DNA of 64,000 nt, taken from the NCBI GenBank assembly GCA_964619955.1, contig CAZUJF010000005.1:62001-126000 (forward strand), given 5' to 3'. Shown here piece by piece: positions 35,228-44,229 of this stretch. The position numbers and the translations under genes were made by a program. The DNA is from JACQFK01 sp964619955. Lineage in GTDB: Bacteria; Planctomycetota; MHYJ01; JACPRB01. The number at the start of each line of letters is the position of its first letter. Position 1 is the stretch's first letter. The notes beneath the pieces were generated by a model. It made no database searches and was not told the DNA's origin. It worked only from the letters and a program-made list of their open reading frames with translations.

Positions 35228-36175
35228 ATGCGCGTGGACTGGAAGGGCGTTTATCCCGCGGCGACGACCGCGTTCCGGCCGGACGAATCGGTGGACCTGA
35301 AGGCGACGGCCGCGCATCTCGATGCGCTCATCAAGGCGGGCGTGCACGGCCTCGTCGTGCTCGGCACCGTGGGCGAGAACCACTCGCTCGAATACGACGA
35401 GAAGATGGCCGTCCTGCGCGCCTCCGTGGAGGCGGTCGGCGGCCGCGTGCCGCTGCTGACCGGCGTGGCGCAGAACACCACGGCGGCCGCGTGCCGCTTT
35501 TCGGCGGACGCCGAGAAGGCGGGTCTGGACGGGCTCATGGTCCTGCCCGCGATGATCTACAAGAGCGACCCGCGGGAGACGATGGCGCATTTCCGGGCGG
35601 TGGCCCGGGCGTCCGGGCTGCCCATCCTCTGCTACAACAACCCGGTCTCCTACGGGGTCGATCTCACGCCCGACCTCTTCGCCGAGCTGGCCGACGAGAA
35701 GAACTTCGTCGCGATCAAGGAGTCGTCCGAGAACCCGCGCCGGCTGACGGACCTCGTCAACACCGTCGGGGACCGCTACATCCTCTTCAGCGGGGTGGAC
35801 GACCTGATGCTGGAAAGCATGGTCCTGGGATCTCAGGGCTGGATCTCGGGCCTCGTGAACGCGTTCCCGGCGGAGAGCATGAAGCTCTGGGATCTCGCCG
35901 CCGCCGGACGCTACGAGGAGGCGCTCGCGATCTACCGCTGGTACACGCCGCTCCTGCATCTGGACACGCACCCCAAGCTTGTGCAATACATCAAGCTGGC
36001 GATGGCCGAGGCGGGCATGGGGACGGAGACGACCCGCGCGCCGCGCCTGCGCCTCGAGGGGGAGGAGCGCGCCCGCATCCTCGGGATCATCCGCAAGGCG
36101 ATCCAGAACCGTCCGCGCCTGAAGGAGGCAGCCCGCCATGGCCGCACGAAAAGCGTCGTTCGTTCGGGTCGTTGA
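35228..36175 (+). CDS. DapA-family aldolase/deaminase, likely 1-pyrroline-4-hydroxy-2-carboxylate deaminase
   Basis: 315 residues, (beta/alpha)8 barrel of the dihydrodipicolinate synthase family. Conserved elements: GTVGENHSLEYDEKM near 47, Tyr136 in CYNNPVSYG and the Schiff-base Lys164 in AIKESSENP. In hydroxyproline catabolism a DapA-family enzyme deaminates pyrroline-4-hydroxy-2-carboxylate to alpha-ketoglutarate semialdehyde. The gene directly precedes a 4-hydroxyproline epimerase, which makes this much likelier than lysine biosynthesis. AAGGAG precedes the ATG by 7 nt. Its end overlaps the epimerase start by 38 nt. An N-acetylneuraminate-lyase-like activity remains a formal alternative. 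Confidence 0.88.
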   Translation: MRVDWKGVYPAATTAFRPDESVDLKATAAHLDALIKAGVHGLVVLGTVGENHSLEYDEKMAVLRASVEAVGGRVPLLTGVAQNTTAAACRFSADAEKAGLDGLMVLPAMIYKSDPRETMAHFRAVARASGLPILCYNNPVSYGVDLTPDLFAELADEKNFVAIKESSENPRRLTDLVNTVGDRYILFSGVDDLMLESMVLGSQGWISGLVNAFPAESMKLWDLAAAGRYEEALAIYRWYTPLLHLDTHPKLVQYIKLAMAEAGMGTETTRAPRLRLEGEERARILGIIRKAIQNRPRLKEAARHGRTKSVVRSGR

Positions 36176-37097
36176 TTCCCACACGGGCGGCGAACCCACG
36201 CGGGTCGTGATCGCGGGCGGGCCGGAGCTCGGCCGCGGATCCATGGCGGTCCGCCTCGAACGCTTCCGGCGCCGCTTCGACGGCTTCCGCTCCGCGGTCG
36301 TGAACGAGCCGCGGGGCTCGGACGTGCTCGTGGGCGCCCTGCTCTGCAGGCCCGTGGACCCTGCGTCGGCCGCGGGCGTGATCTTCTTCAACAACGTCGG
36401 CTTTCTCGGGATGTGCGGCCACGGGACGATCGGCCTGCTCGCGACGCTGGCGCATCTGGGCCGGATCCAACCCGGCGAACACCGGATCGAAACGCCGGTG
36501 GGGACGGTCACCGGCACGCTGCTGCGGTCCGGCGCCGTTCGGATCCGCAACGTCGCGAGCTATCGTCATCGGAAGGGCGTGACGGTCCGGACCCCCCTCG
36601 GCCGCCGCGTGACGGGCGACGTGGCCTGGAGCGGCAACTGGTTCTTCCTCGTCGGCACCCATGGACAGCGCCTTGAAGCGGGGAACGTCGCATCGCTCAC
36701 GGCGTTCGCCGAGGACGTGAAGCGGGGCCTGGTCCGCGCGGGCGTCACGGGGAAGGACGGGGCGGAGATCGACCACATCGAGCTGTTCTCACCGTCGCCG
36801 CGCCGGGGCCTGGACAGCCGGAACTTCGTGCTCTGCCCCGGCGGCGCCTACGACCGCTCGCCGTGCGGGACGGGCACCAGCGCCAAGGCCGCGTGCCTGT
36901 ACGCGGACGGGAAACTTCCCCCGGGGAAGATCTGGCGGCAGGAAAGCATCATCGGCAGCGTCTTCGAGGCTTCAGTCGTCGTTGAAGACGGCCTCGTCTT
37001 CCCCGTGATCCAGGGCGAGGCCCACGTGACGGGGGAATCACGCCTGATCCTGGATCCGCGGGATCCCTTCGTGAACGGTATCGGAGCCAAGTCATGA
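36138..37097 (+). CDS. 4-hydroxyproline 2-epimerase (proline racemase family)
   Basis: 319 residues. Both catalytic cysteines are present: Cys93 in MCGHGTIGL and Cys243 in SPCGTGTSAKAA. Two Cys mark the epimerases/racemases, whereas trans-3-hydroxyproline dehydratases carry Thr at the first position. VVDSHTGGEPTRVV at the N-terminus is the family signature. The reaction is trans-4-hydroxy-L-proline to cis-4-hydroxy-D-proline, the first step of the pathway whose later steps are encoded by the neighbouring DapA-family and D-amino-acid dehydrogenase genes. The start lies within the preceding gene and the end overlaps the DUF885 gene by 4 nt, so the operon is tightly coupled. Confidence 0.93.
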   Translation: MAARKASFVRVVDSHTGGEPTRVVIAGGPELGRGSMAVRLERFRRRFDGFRSAVVNEPRGSDVLVGALLCRPVDPASAAGVIFFNNVGFLGMCGHGTIGLLATLAHLGRIQPGEHRIETPVGTVTGTLLRSGAVRIRNVASYRHRKGVTVRTPLGRRVTGDVAWSGNWFFLVGTHGQRLEAGNVASLTAFAEDVKRGLVRAGVTGKDGAEIDHIELFSPSPRRGLDSRNFVLCPGGAYDRSPCGTGTSAKAACLYADGKLPPGKIWRQESIIGSVFEASVVVEDGLVFPVIQGEAHVTGESRLILDPRDPFVNGIGAKS

Positions 37098-38788
37098 CAG
37101 CGACCCGCCTGCTGCCCCTGCTGGTCCTGGCCGGCTGCGTCTCGGCGCCGGCCGCGTCGCAGGAGCCGGCGGCCGCGAACCCGCTGCCTCCGCTGATCGA
37201 GCGCTGGGCCGAGGACCGCGATGCGCTGAAGCGCGCGGTGTTGTTCCCCGGATCCGCGAAGGGACGGGAGCGTCTGCTGAAATTCCACGGGGAGGCGCGG
37301 GACCCGGATCCGGCGTCGCTGTCGCCGGCGGGTCTCATCGACCTCGTCCTCTGGCGGACCCGGATCGCGCGGGATCGGGAGGAATTGGAGCGCACGGCGA
37401 AGGCCGAGGCGGAGATCGCCCCCTTGGTGCCGTTCGCAGGGGTGATCGCAGGCCTGGAGGAATCGCGCCGGCGCTTTGAATCGATCGACGCCCCGAAGGC
37501 GGCGCAGACGCTCTCGGATCTGGCGAAGCAGGCGGAGGACCTGAAGAAGGCCGCTCCGGCGGCGGCCCGTCCGGCGGCGCGTCGTGCGTCGCGCCTGGTC
37601 TTCGCGCTCCGGGACGTGCTGAAATCCTGGCAGCGCTTTTACGCGGGCTACCACCCCGAGTTCACCTGGTGGGCGCAGAAGCCCTGGGAGCGGGCGGACA
37701 AGGCGCTGGACGCCTACGGCGCGTGGCTGCGGGACGAGCGCGCGAAGGAGAACGAGCCGGGCGCGGCGGGTCTCGTGGGCGATCCGATCGGCGCGGAGGC
37801 GCTGCGGTCGGAGCTGGCGCGCGAGCGGATCGCGTACACGCCGGAGGAGCTCATCGCGGCGGCGGAGAAGGAGTTCGCCTGGTGCGAGGAGCGGATGCGC
37901 GAGGCCGCGCGCGAGCTGGACTGCGGGGACGACGTGAAGAAGGCCCTCGAGCAGGTGAAGTCGGCCCATGTGGAGCCGGGTCGGCAGCCGGACCTGGTGC
38001 GCGATTACGCGCGCCTCGCGGTGGAGTTCCTGGAGCAGCGGGAGCTGGTCACGATCCCGGAGCTCTGCAAGGAAGTCTGGCGCATGGAGATGATGTCACC
38101 CGAGCGCCAGAAGGTGACGCCGTACTTCACGGGGGGCGAGGTGGTGAGCGTCTCGTTCCCGACGGCGGACATGGACCACGACCAGAAGCGGATGAGCCTG
38201 CGGGGCAACAACAAACACTTCGCCTGGGCGACGGTGCACCACGAGGTGATCCCCGGCCACCATCTGCAGCTCTACATGGCGGAGCGCTTTGCGACGCACC
38301 GGAAGCCGTTCCGGACGCCGTTCCTCGTGGAAGGCTGGGCGCTCTATTGGGAGCTGCGGCTCTGGGACCTCGGTTTCGCGCGCTCGGCCGGGGACAGGGT
38401 CGGCATGCTCTTCTGGCGCATGCACCGGGCGGCGCGGATCATCGTGTCGCTGAAGTTCCATCTCGGGACGATGACGCCGTCGGAGATGACGGACTTCCTC
38501 GTCGACCGCGTGGGCCACGAGCGTGACGGGGCGACGGCGGAGGTGCGCCGCTACATCGGGGGCGACTATCCGCCGCTGTACCAGGCGGCGTATCTGCTGG
38601 GGGGGATGCAGCTGCGCGCGCTGCAGCGGGAACTGGTGGGGTCCGGCCGGATGACGGAGCGGGCCTTCCACGACGCGGTGCTGCGCGAGAACGCGATTCC
38701 GATCGAGCTGATCCGCGCGTCGCTGTCGGGCGTCCGCATCGATCCCGCGGCGCCGCCGTCCTGGAAGTTTCTGGAGGCGGGGCGGTAA
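37094..38788 (+). CDS. DUF885 family lipoprotein, predicted metallopeptidase
   Basis: 564 residues with a lipobox signal (LLPLLVLAGCVSAP). The central and C-terminal parts match DUF885: the zinc-site-like motif HHEVIPGHHLQLY (about 378-390), then FLVEGWALYWE and a helical end. DUF885 proteins are predicted M32-related carboxypeptidases. As the last gene of the hydroxyproline operon (4-nt overlap with the epimerase), a role in trimming proline/hydroxyproline-rich peptides at the cell surface is reasonable. The specificity is inferred from context only. Confidence 0.85.
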   Translation: MTATRLLPLLVLAGCVSAPAASQEPAAANPLPPLIERWAEDRDALKRAVLFPGSAKGRERLLKFHGEARDPDPASLSPAGLIDLVLWRTRIARDREELERTAKAEAEIAPLVPFAGVIAGLEESRRRFESIDAPKAAQTLSDLAKQAEDLKKAAPAAARPAARRASRLVFALRDVLKSWQRFYAGYHPEFTWWAQKPWERADKALDAYGAWLRDERAKENEPGAAGLVGDPIGAEALRSELARERIAYTPEELIAAAEKEFAWCEERMREAARELDCGDDVKKALEQVKSAHVEPGRQPDLVRDYARLAVEFLEQRELVTIPELCKEVWRMEMMSPERQKVTPYFTGGEVVSVSFPTADMDHDQKRMSLRGNNKHFAWATVHHEVIPGHHLQLYMAERFATHRKPFRTPFLVEGWALYWELRLWDLGFARSAGDRVGMLFWRMHRAARIIVSLKFHLGTMTPSEMTDFLVDRVGHERDGATAEVRRYIGGDYPPLYQAAYLLGGMQLRALQRELVGSGRMTERAFHDAVLRENAIPIELIRASLSGVRIDPAAPPSWKFLEAGR

Positions 38789-38805
38789 GGGCATAAAAAA
38801 TGTGA

Positions 38806-38811
38806 TATCCT
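38806..38811 (+). promoter_or_regulatory. Candidate -10 element (TATCCT) of the protein kinase gene
   Basis: TATCCT ends 7 nt before the ATG at 38819, in an A+T-rich pocket after the DUF885 gene. No Shine-Dalgarno is present, so the transcript would be leaderless or nearly so. Confidence 0.3.
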
Positions 38812-38818
38812 GACGAAG

Positions 38819-40741
38819 ATGGCCTCCACGGCGCCTGAAGGGCTGGACCGGCTTCTGGATCATCGGCTCGGCCGCATCGCCGTCCGCCGCGGCCTGATCG
38901 ACGAGGCCCGGCTCCAGGAGGCCCTCCAGGACCAGGCCGAGGGCGTCCGCCGCGGCCGCAAGAAGCCCCGTCGCCTCGGCGTCATTCTCGCGGAACGGCG
39001 CTGGATCAGCGACGCCGACCTGGCCCGGCTCCTGGAGGAGCAGGAGGCGCTCGTGCTCGCCGCCCAGGTCCGGCGCCGCGACGACTCCCTTCTGGGGCGC
39101 ATCCTGGTCGACGCGGGCCTGTGTTCCGCCGAACATGTCGAGGAGGCCCTCAAGGCGCAGTCCCTCGCCCTCGAGCACGGCGGCGACGTCATCCCCCTGC
39201 TCGGGGAACTCCTCGTCGCGCAGGGCCATGCCCGCCGCGAGGACGTGGACCAGGCCCTCGAACTGCAGCAGCAGTCCTCCCTGCATTGCGCCGCCTGCGG
39301 CAAGGACGCCCCGCTGGACGCCGAGCGCTGCGCCTGCGGGGGAAGCCTGGAATCGGCCGCGCCCCCCGAGCCCGAGCCCCCGCCCGAACCTGCGGAAGCG
39401 CCCGGGCTGCCGGCCGTGGGTCGCTACCAGATCCGCCGGCTCATCGGCCGCGGGGGCGTCGGCGCCGTCTACGAGGCGCTCGATCCCTCGCTGCAACGGC
39501 GCGTCGCCCTGAAGGTCCTCCGCAGCGAACTCGAACAGAAGGGCACCCGCGAGACCGAGGTCCGGCGCTTCAACCGGGAGGCCCGCCTCGCCGCGCGCCT
39601 GCCCAAACATCCGTGCATCGTCGAGATCTATGAAACCGGCGGCGATGCGGGGCGCCATTTCATCGCCATGGAATTCATCGAGGGGAAGACCTTCGGCGAG
39701 TGGCGCAAGTCCGGGCCGCCGCTCCGCCGGCAGATCCACGTCCTGGCCGAAGTCTGCCGCGCCGTCCAGCACGCCCACGAACACGGCGTGCTTCACCGGG
39801 ACCTCAAGCCCCGCAACGTGCTGGTGGATGCGAACGACCGGCCGTTCGTCCTCGACTTCGGCCTGGCGAGGCCGATGAACGAGGGCGCGGACGTCTCGGG
39901 CGTGATCTGCGGGACGGCGGCCTACATGAGCCCCGAACAGGCGACGGGGGCGGAGGACATCGACGGCCGTGCGGACGTCTACTCGCTCGGCGTGATGCTC
40001 TACGAGATCCTCTCCGGACGGAGTCCGTTCGAAGGGGCGGACCGGAAGGAGATCCTCCGGAGGGTCCGCGAAGGCGCGGTTCCCCCGGCGGGCGGCCTGG
40101 CGCGCTCCCGCGGCTTCCCGAACGTCGACGCCGCGATCCAGGCGGTCTGCCGCAAGGCGATGTCCCCGAAGCGGGAGGATCGTTTTGCGGACGCCCGCTC
40201 GCTGGCCGAGGCGCTGGAAGGCTGGCTCCAGTCGAAGGAGACGCCGGCCCGGGCCGAGGCGGGGACCGCCCGGAAGCCGGGGGGAAGGCGACGGGCCTAT
40301 TTGATCGCGAGCGCCCTCGCGGCGGCCTGTCTCGTGCTGGCCGTCGCGGTGGCCGCCCTCATGCCGGGTCCGGGCGACCGCGCCGTGCGACGCGGGGAGG
40401 CGCTGTCGAAGGCCGGGGAACTGGAGCGCGCGCTCGAGGCCTTCGACCAGGCGCTGAAGGAGAACCCCTCGCACCCGGGGGCGCGGGCCGGACGGGCCGA
40501 GGCCCGGCAGCGGCTGCTGGGCGCCGCCGCGCGGGACGTGGAGGAGCGGAGCGCCGCGCTCGACCGGGCCCGCCTCGAGGCGGAGTCCGCCACCCAGGCG
40601 CTGCAGGGAGCGAGCCTTCGCACGGAGGCTTCGCTCCGGGAGCGCCAGGCCGCGTCGCAGAAGCAGCTCGAGACGGCGGACCGGGAGCTGCGCCGGGCCC
40701 GCGAGCGTCTCAAGGCGCTGGCCGAGGCGCCGGGTCCCTGA
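38819..40741 (+). CDS. Membrane-anchored Ser/Thr protein kinase with MshEN-like N-terminus and zinc ribbon
   Basis: 640 residues. The first 145 contain two repeats like the GspE/MshEN N-terminal domain (LGRIAVRRGLIDEARLQEAL, LGRILVDAGLCSAEHVEEAL). A zinc ribbon (CAACGKDAPLDAERCACGG) lies at about 157-176. The kinase domain (about 202-467) has the Gly-rich loop IGRGGVGAVYEA, VALKVL, HRDLKPRNVLV (about 326) and DFGLA (about 345), so it should be active. After a basic stretch comes one membrane helix (about 494-515), then a TPR unit (ALSKAGELERALEAFDQALK) and a charged coiled coil at the C-terminus. MshEN domains can bind cyclic-di-GMP, so second-messenger input is possible (inference). It stands alone between operons. 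Confidence 0.9.
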   Translation: MASTAPEGLDRLLDHRLGRIAVRRGLIDEARLQEALQDQAEGVRRGRKKPRRLGVILAERRWISDADLARLLEEQEALVLAAQVRRRDDSLLGRILVDAGLCSAEHVEEALKAQSLALEHGGDVIPLLGELLVAQGHARREDVDQALELQQQSSLHCAACGKDAPLDAERCACGGSLESAAPPEPEPPPEPAEAPGLPAVGRYQIRRLIGRGGVGAVYEALDPSLQRRVALKVLRSELEQKGTRETEVRRFNREARLAARLPKHPCIVEIYETGGDAGRHFIAMEFIEGKTFGEWRKSGPPLRRQIHVLAEVCRAVQHAHEHGVLHRDLKPRNVLVDANDRPFVLDFGLARPMNEGADVSGVICGTAAYMSPEQATGAEDIDGRADVYSLGVMLYEILSGRSPFEGADRKEILRRVREGAVPPAGGLARSRGFPNVDAAIQAVCRKAMSPKREDRFADARSLAEALEGWLQSKETPARAEAGTARKPGGRRRAYLIASALAAACLVLAVAVAALMPGPGDRAVRRGEALSKAGELERALEAFDQALKENPSHPGARAGRAEARQRLLGAAARDVEERSAALDRARLEAESATQALQGASLRTEASLRERQAASQKQLETADRELRRARERLKALAEAPGP

Positions 40742-40758
40742 GCGGGCGCGCCACCGCT

Positions 40759-42060
40759 TCAAACGAGCCAGAGCGCCGCGGTGCCGGCCCCGCCCGCGAG
40801 CAGCACGGCGAGGAACGAGAGGACGACCCCGCGCCGGAATCCCGGCCCGCCCAGCGCGACCGCCATCACGGCCTTGACGACGGAGTTCGCGGCGATCGCG
40901 ACGACGATGGTCGTCGCCCCCGCTTTGACGGCGAGCCCCGTCGCGACCATGTCCGCCGCCGAGATGGTGATCGCGTCCACGTCCGTCGTTCCGGCGATCG
41001 CCGATGCGAGGTAGATGCCCCCCAGGGGCAGATGGCGCCTGGCCGCCTCCACCAGGAACAGGATCGCCGCCATCAGGAGTCCGAATTTCAGGGCCGATCC
41101 GAGTTCGAACGGATTGTTCAGGCGGATCTGCTCCGCCTCGGCCTTTGCGCGGCTGCTCTTGAGGTGCAGCACCAGGGCCGACAAGATCCCCGCCCCCGCC
41201 ATGGCTCCGATCGGGAGGGCCAGCGGGAGGATCAAGGCGGCATTCAGCACGCCGACCAGGATGAAGACGCGGCCGAGCATGACGGTCGACGCCAGAACGG
41301 TCGCCAGCGCGCACGATTCGGCGAGACCGGGGTCGCGTTTCGACCGGGCCGACATCGAGAGCGTGACCGCCGTGGACGAGGCGAGCCCGCCCAGGACCCC
41401 CGTGACGCCGAGGCCCCTGCCGGGCCCCAGAATCCGGTTGGCGAGGTAGCCCACGAATCCGACGGACGCGATCAGGGTCACCATCAGGCCGAGGCCGCGC
41501 GGATTCCAGAGGGTCCAGGTCCCCGGCCCCATTTTCACGTTCGGCAGCAGCGGCAGGACGATCACGGTCGCGATGAGGAACTTCACCGTGGCGATGAGGT
41601 CGTCGCCGGAGACCTTCGCGGCCAGATTGTGCAGCGGTTGCTTCGTCGAAAGGAGCGTCGTGACGACGATGCCGAGGCTCGAGACGAGCAGCAGCCGGTC
41701 GGACAGCGTCCCGAGCCCCGCCTCGGACATCGCCAGCGCCCCGAGAAGGAACGTCGCGACAAGCGCGGATTCCGTCGTCATGCCGTGGCCGCGCCCGGTC
41801 CGGACGTCGTCCCAGTAGCTGATGATGAGGGGCACCGCCAGGACGACGAACCCGGCGATGACGATCCACGGGCCGATCGTGCGGCTCAGCAGGACCGAGA
41901 CGGCCCCCGAGATCGCGAAAATCGGGTAGGTGCGGATGCCGCCGAGGATGAGGTTGCGCGGCCGGCCTTCCTGCGCCGCATGCTGCTCGCGCTGGAGGCC
42001 GATGAGAAAGCCGACGCTGATGGCGACGGCGAGAGAGACGTAGAGTTCGTGACCGGTCAT
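40759..42060 (-). CDS. MgtC/SapB-DUF4010 family membrane protein
   Basis: 433 residues from ATG 42060 (MTGHELYVSLAVAISVGFLI). The first third is MgtC/SapB-like, with GLQREQHAAQEG and GGIRTYPIFAISGAVSVLLS; the remainder is DUF4010. Both parts are highly hydrophobic, about 12 membrane helices in all. Family members are called Mg2+-related or stress proteins, but the transport substrate of this fused form is not established. It is convergent with the kinase gene, with 17 nt between stops. I see no strong Shine-Dalgarno. Confidence 0.85.
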   Translation of the reverse strand: MTGHELYVSLAVAISVGFLIGLQREQHAAQEGRPRNLILGGIRTYPIFAISGAVSVLLSRTIGPWIVIAGFVVLAVPLIISYWDDVRTGRGHGMTTESALVATFLLGALAMSEAGLGTLSDRLLLVSSLGIVVTTLLSTKQPLHNLAAKVSGDDLIATVKFLIATVIVLPLLPNVKMGPGTWTLWNPRGLGLMVTLIASVGFVGYLANRILGPGRGLGVTGVLGGLASSTAVTLSMSARSKRDPGLAESCALATVLASTVMLGRVFILVGVLNAALILPLALPIGAMAGAGILSALVLHLKSSRAKAEAEQIRLNNPFELGSALKFGLLMAAILFLVEAARRHLPLGGIYLASAIAGTTDVDAITISAADMVATGLAVKAGATTIVVAIAANSVVKAVMAVALGGPGFRRGVVLSFLAVLLAGGAGTAALWLV

Positions 42061-42312
42061 GCGGGAACAGGGACGTTCAACGATGCACACCGGACCCCCC
42101 GGGGTCCGGCATCCCCAGGCAACCGAGCAATCCGCTTGCCACGCGGGGGTCCTGTTGCGAAGTCCGGCAGGGGCCGAATGGGGGCGGAGGATTTTCCGGC
42201 TGAGTCGGGGAAATTGCGCGCCGCGCCCGCTCTCTCATGCCGGATTCGGTGATGAATTGAAACCCCGCTCCTTCCGCTCCGGTATCCCCTGCTGAACGAT
42301 GGAGGTGCTCCG

Positions 42313-42825
42313 ATGCTGATGGCGGACGTGGCGATCTGGACGGCCCTTTTCGTGGGCCTCATGGTGGTGCTGCCGGCGGTCTGGCTGCTCTTCGGCGCGC
42401 TGTGGCCCTCGGCGGTCGGCCGGGCCCAGGCCCGTTTCCCCGCGCGGCCGGTCGCGACGTTCTTCGCGGGCCTCGGCGCCGCGCTCGTTTTCACGGTGCT
42501 CATCGCGGTCTTCACGAAAGTGAACGCCGCGCCGCTCGCGCTCGTCGTGTTCGCCTTCGCGCTCGGCTGGTCCTTCCTCGGCCTGTCCGGCCTCGCGCGC
42601 CATGTGGGCTCCCGGCTGACGTCGCCGCAGGAACCCCCCTGGAAAGCCCAGCTCCGCGGCGGGATCGTCCTGGCTCTCTCGTTCCTCGTCCCCTTCCTCG
42701 GCTGGCTGCTGATCTTCCCGGTCGCCCTCGTCCTCGGCGCGGGCGCGGCCACGATCGCGGTCTTCCGGCGGGCTCCGGTCGTCGTGCCGGTCCTCGAGCC
42801 TGAGAAGGCGGAGCTGGCCGCGTGA
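42313..42825 (+). CDS. Small hypothetical integral membrane protein
   Basis: 170 residues with about four membrane helices (IWTALFVGLMVVLPAVWLLF, ATFFAGLGAALVFTVLIAVF, PLALVVFAFALGWSFLGLSG, GIVLALSFLVPFLGWLLIFP) and short loops, ending in a cytoplasmic-looking acidic tail. No family recognised. GGAGG lies 7 nt before the ATG. Its last codons overlap the GTG start of the DUF1800 gene by 4 nt, so it is the first gene of a three-gene operon with DUF1800 and DUF1501. Confidence 0.7.
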   Translation: MLMADVAIWTALFVGLMVVLPAVWLLFGALWPSAVGRAQARFPARPVATFFAGLGAALVFTVLIAVFTKVNAAPLALVVFAFALGWSFLGLSGLARHVGSRLTSPQEPPWKAQLRGGIVLALSFLVPFLGWLLIFPVALVLGAGAATIAVFRRAPVVVPVLEPEKAELAA

Positions 42826-44225
42826 AGCTCTCCCGGCGGGCCTTCGTCGCCGGCGGCGCCGCGGCCGCCCTGGGGGGCTGCGACGGGATCTACAGCACGG
42901 TCTCGCAGAATCTTGCGGGGGGCGTGCCGGCGGTTTTCGCGCGTCCCGACGGCGAACGCGTCGACCCCGACCACGCCTTCCTCCAGCGCGCGACATTCGG
43001 GCCGGCGCCGGGGGATCTGGACCGCCTCCGCAGCCTGGGCCGCGAGGCCTGGCTCGACGAACAGCTGCATCCGGAGCGCCTGGGCGACGCCCCCTGCGAG
43101 CTGCTCGCGCGACGCTTCGAGTCGCTGCACTTCTCGGCGGGCAACCTGAAGGAGTTCAAGCGGGAGGTCGTCGAGGACGAGCTCGCCCGCGCGACCCTGC
43201 TCCGCGCGGTGTACAGCCGGCGGCAGCTCTACGAGGTCGCGGTGCATTTCTGGACCGACCACCTCAACGTCTTCCAGGGCAAGGGCGACTGCGCCTGGTA
43301 CAAGACGGCCGAGGACCGCGACGTCATCCGTCGCCACGCCCTGGGCCGCTTCCGCGACCTGATCCGCGCGTCGGCCCTGTCCCCCGCGATGCTCGTCTAC
43401 CTCGACGGCCGGACGAACCGGAAGGGGAAGCCGAACGAGAACTACGCGCGCGAACTGCTCGAACTGCACACGCTCGGCGTGCACGGCGGCTACAGCCAGA
43501 GCGACGTGATGGAGGCGGCGCGCTGCCTGACCGGCTGGGACGTGGACTTGAAGCGCGGTCTGCCGCTCTTCCGGCCGGAGTTCCACGACGACGGCGCCAA
43601 GCGGCTGCTCGGCGCGACGATCCCGGCGGGGGGCGGCGCGGAGGATCTGGAGCGCCTGCTCGACGTCGTCTGCGGCCATCCGGCCACGGCCGCCTACGTG
43701 GCGCAGAAACTCTGCCGGCGCTTCGTCGCGGAGGAGCCGCCGAAGGATCTGGTGCGGCGGGTGGCGGCTCGATTCACGGAGACCCGGGGGGATCTTCGGG
43801 AGACCCTGCGGGAGACGCTGCGGGGCGTCGGGAGCGGCGCGCCGCGCTTCAAGCGTCCGTTCCATTTCGTGGTGTCCGCCCTGCGCGGCCTGGCGGCGCA
43901 GACCCAGGGGAAGCGCGGGCTGAGGGCCTATCTCGACCGGATGGGACAGGCGTCCTTCCAGTACCCGACCCCCGACGGCTATCCGGAGGAGGCGGAGCCG
44001 TGGCACGGCACGCTGCTCTGGCGCTGGAACTTCGCGCTCGAGCTGGCGAAGGGAAAGGCGGCGGACGCCCGGGCGGCGCTGGACGTCGAGGACCGCGAGG
44101 CGGCGTTCCGGCATCTGATCGGACGGCGCCCGGCCGAAGCCGAACGCCGGGCGCTCCTCGAGGCTGCGGATTCCCGGGAGGCTCTCGCGCTGGTGCTCGC
44201 GGGCCCGGCGTTCCAGTGGTTCTAG
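42822..44225 (+). CDS. DUF1800 family secreted protein
   Basis: 467 residues from GTG 42822, which overlaps the preceding stop (GTGA). The N-terminus MKLSRRAFVAGGAAAALGGC combines a Tat twin-arginine motif with a lipobox-like Cys. DUF1800 hallmarks: DHAFLQRATFGPAPGDLDRL near 45, WTDHLNVFQGK, NENYARELLELHTLGVHGGY and a C-terminal helical region with FQYPTPDGYPEEAEPWHGTL. The family is regularly paired with DUF1501, as here (4 nt downstream). The function is unknown; Tat export of a folded protein is implied. Confidence 0.9.
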   Translation: MKLSRRAFVAGGAAAALGGCDGIYSTVSQNLAGGVPAVFARPDGERVDPDHAFLQRATFGPAPGDLDRLRSLGREAWLDEQLHPERLGDAPCELLARRFESLHFSAGNLKEFKREVVEDELARATLLRAVYSRRQLYEVAVHFWTDHLNVFQGKGDCAWYKTAEDRDVIRRHALGRFRDLIRASALSPAMLVYLDGRTNRKGKPNENYARELLELHTLGVHGGYSQSDVMEAARCLTGWDVDLKRGLPLFRPEFHDDGAKRLLGATIPAGGGAEDLERLLDVVCGHPATAAYVAQKLCRRFVAEEPPKDLVRRVAARFTETRGDLRETLRETLRGVGSGAPRFKRPFHFVVSALRGLAAQTQGKRGLRAYLDRMGQASFQYPTPDGYPEEAEPWHGTLLWRWNFALELAKGKAADARAALDVEDREAAFRHLIGRRPAEAERRALLEAADSREALALVLAGPAFQWF

Positions 44226-44229
44226 ACCG

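Noticed and set aside
38096..41869. A long minus-strand frame opposite the kinase and DUF885 genes
   Set aside because: Shadow of high-G+C genes; no motif or start site.
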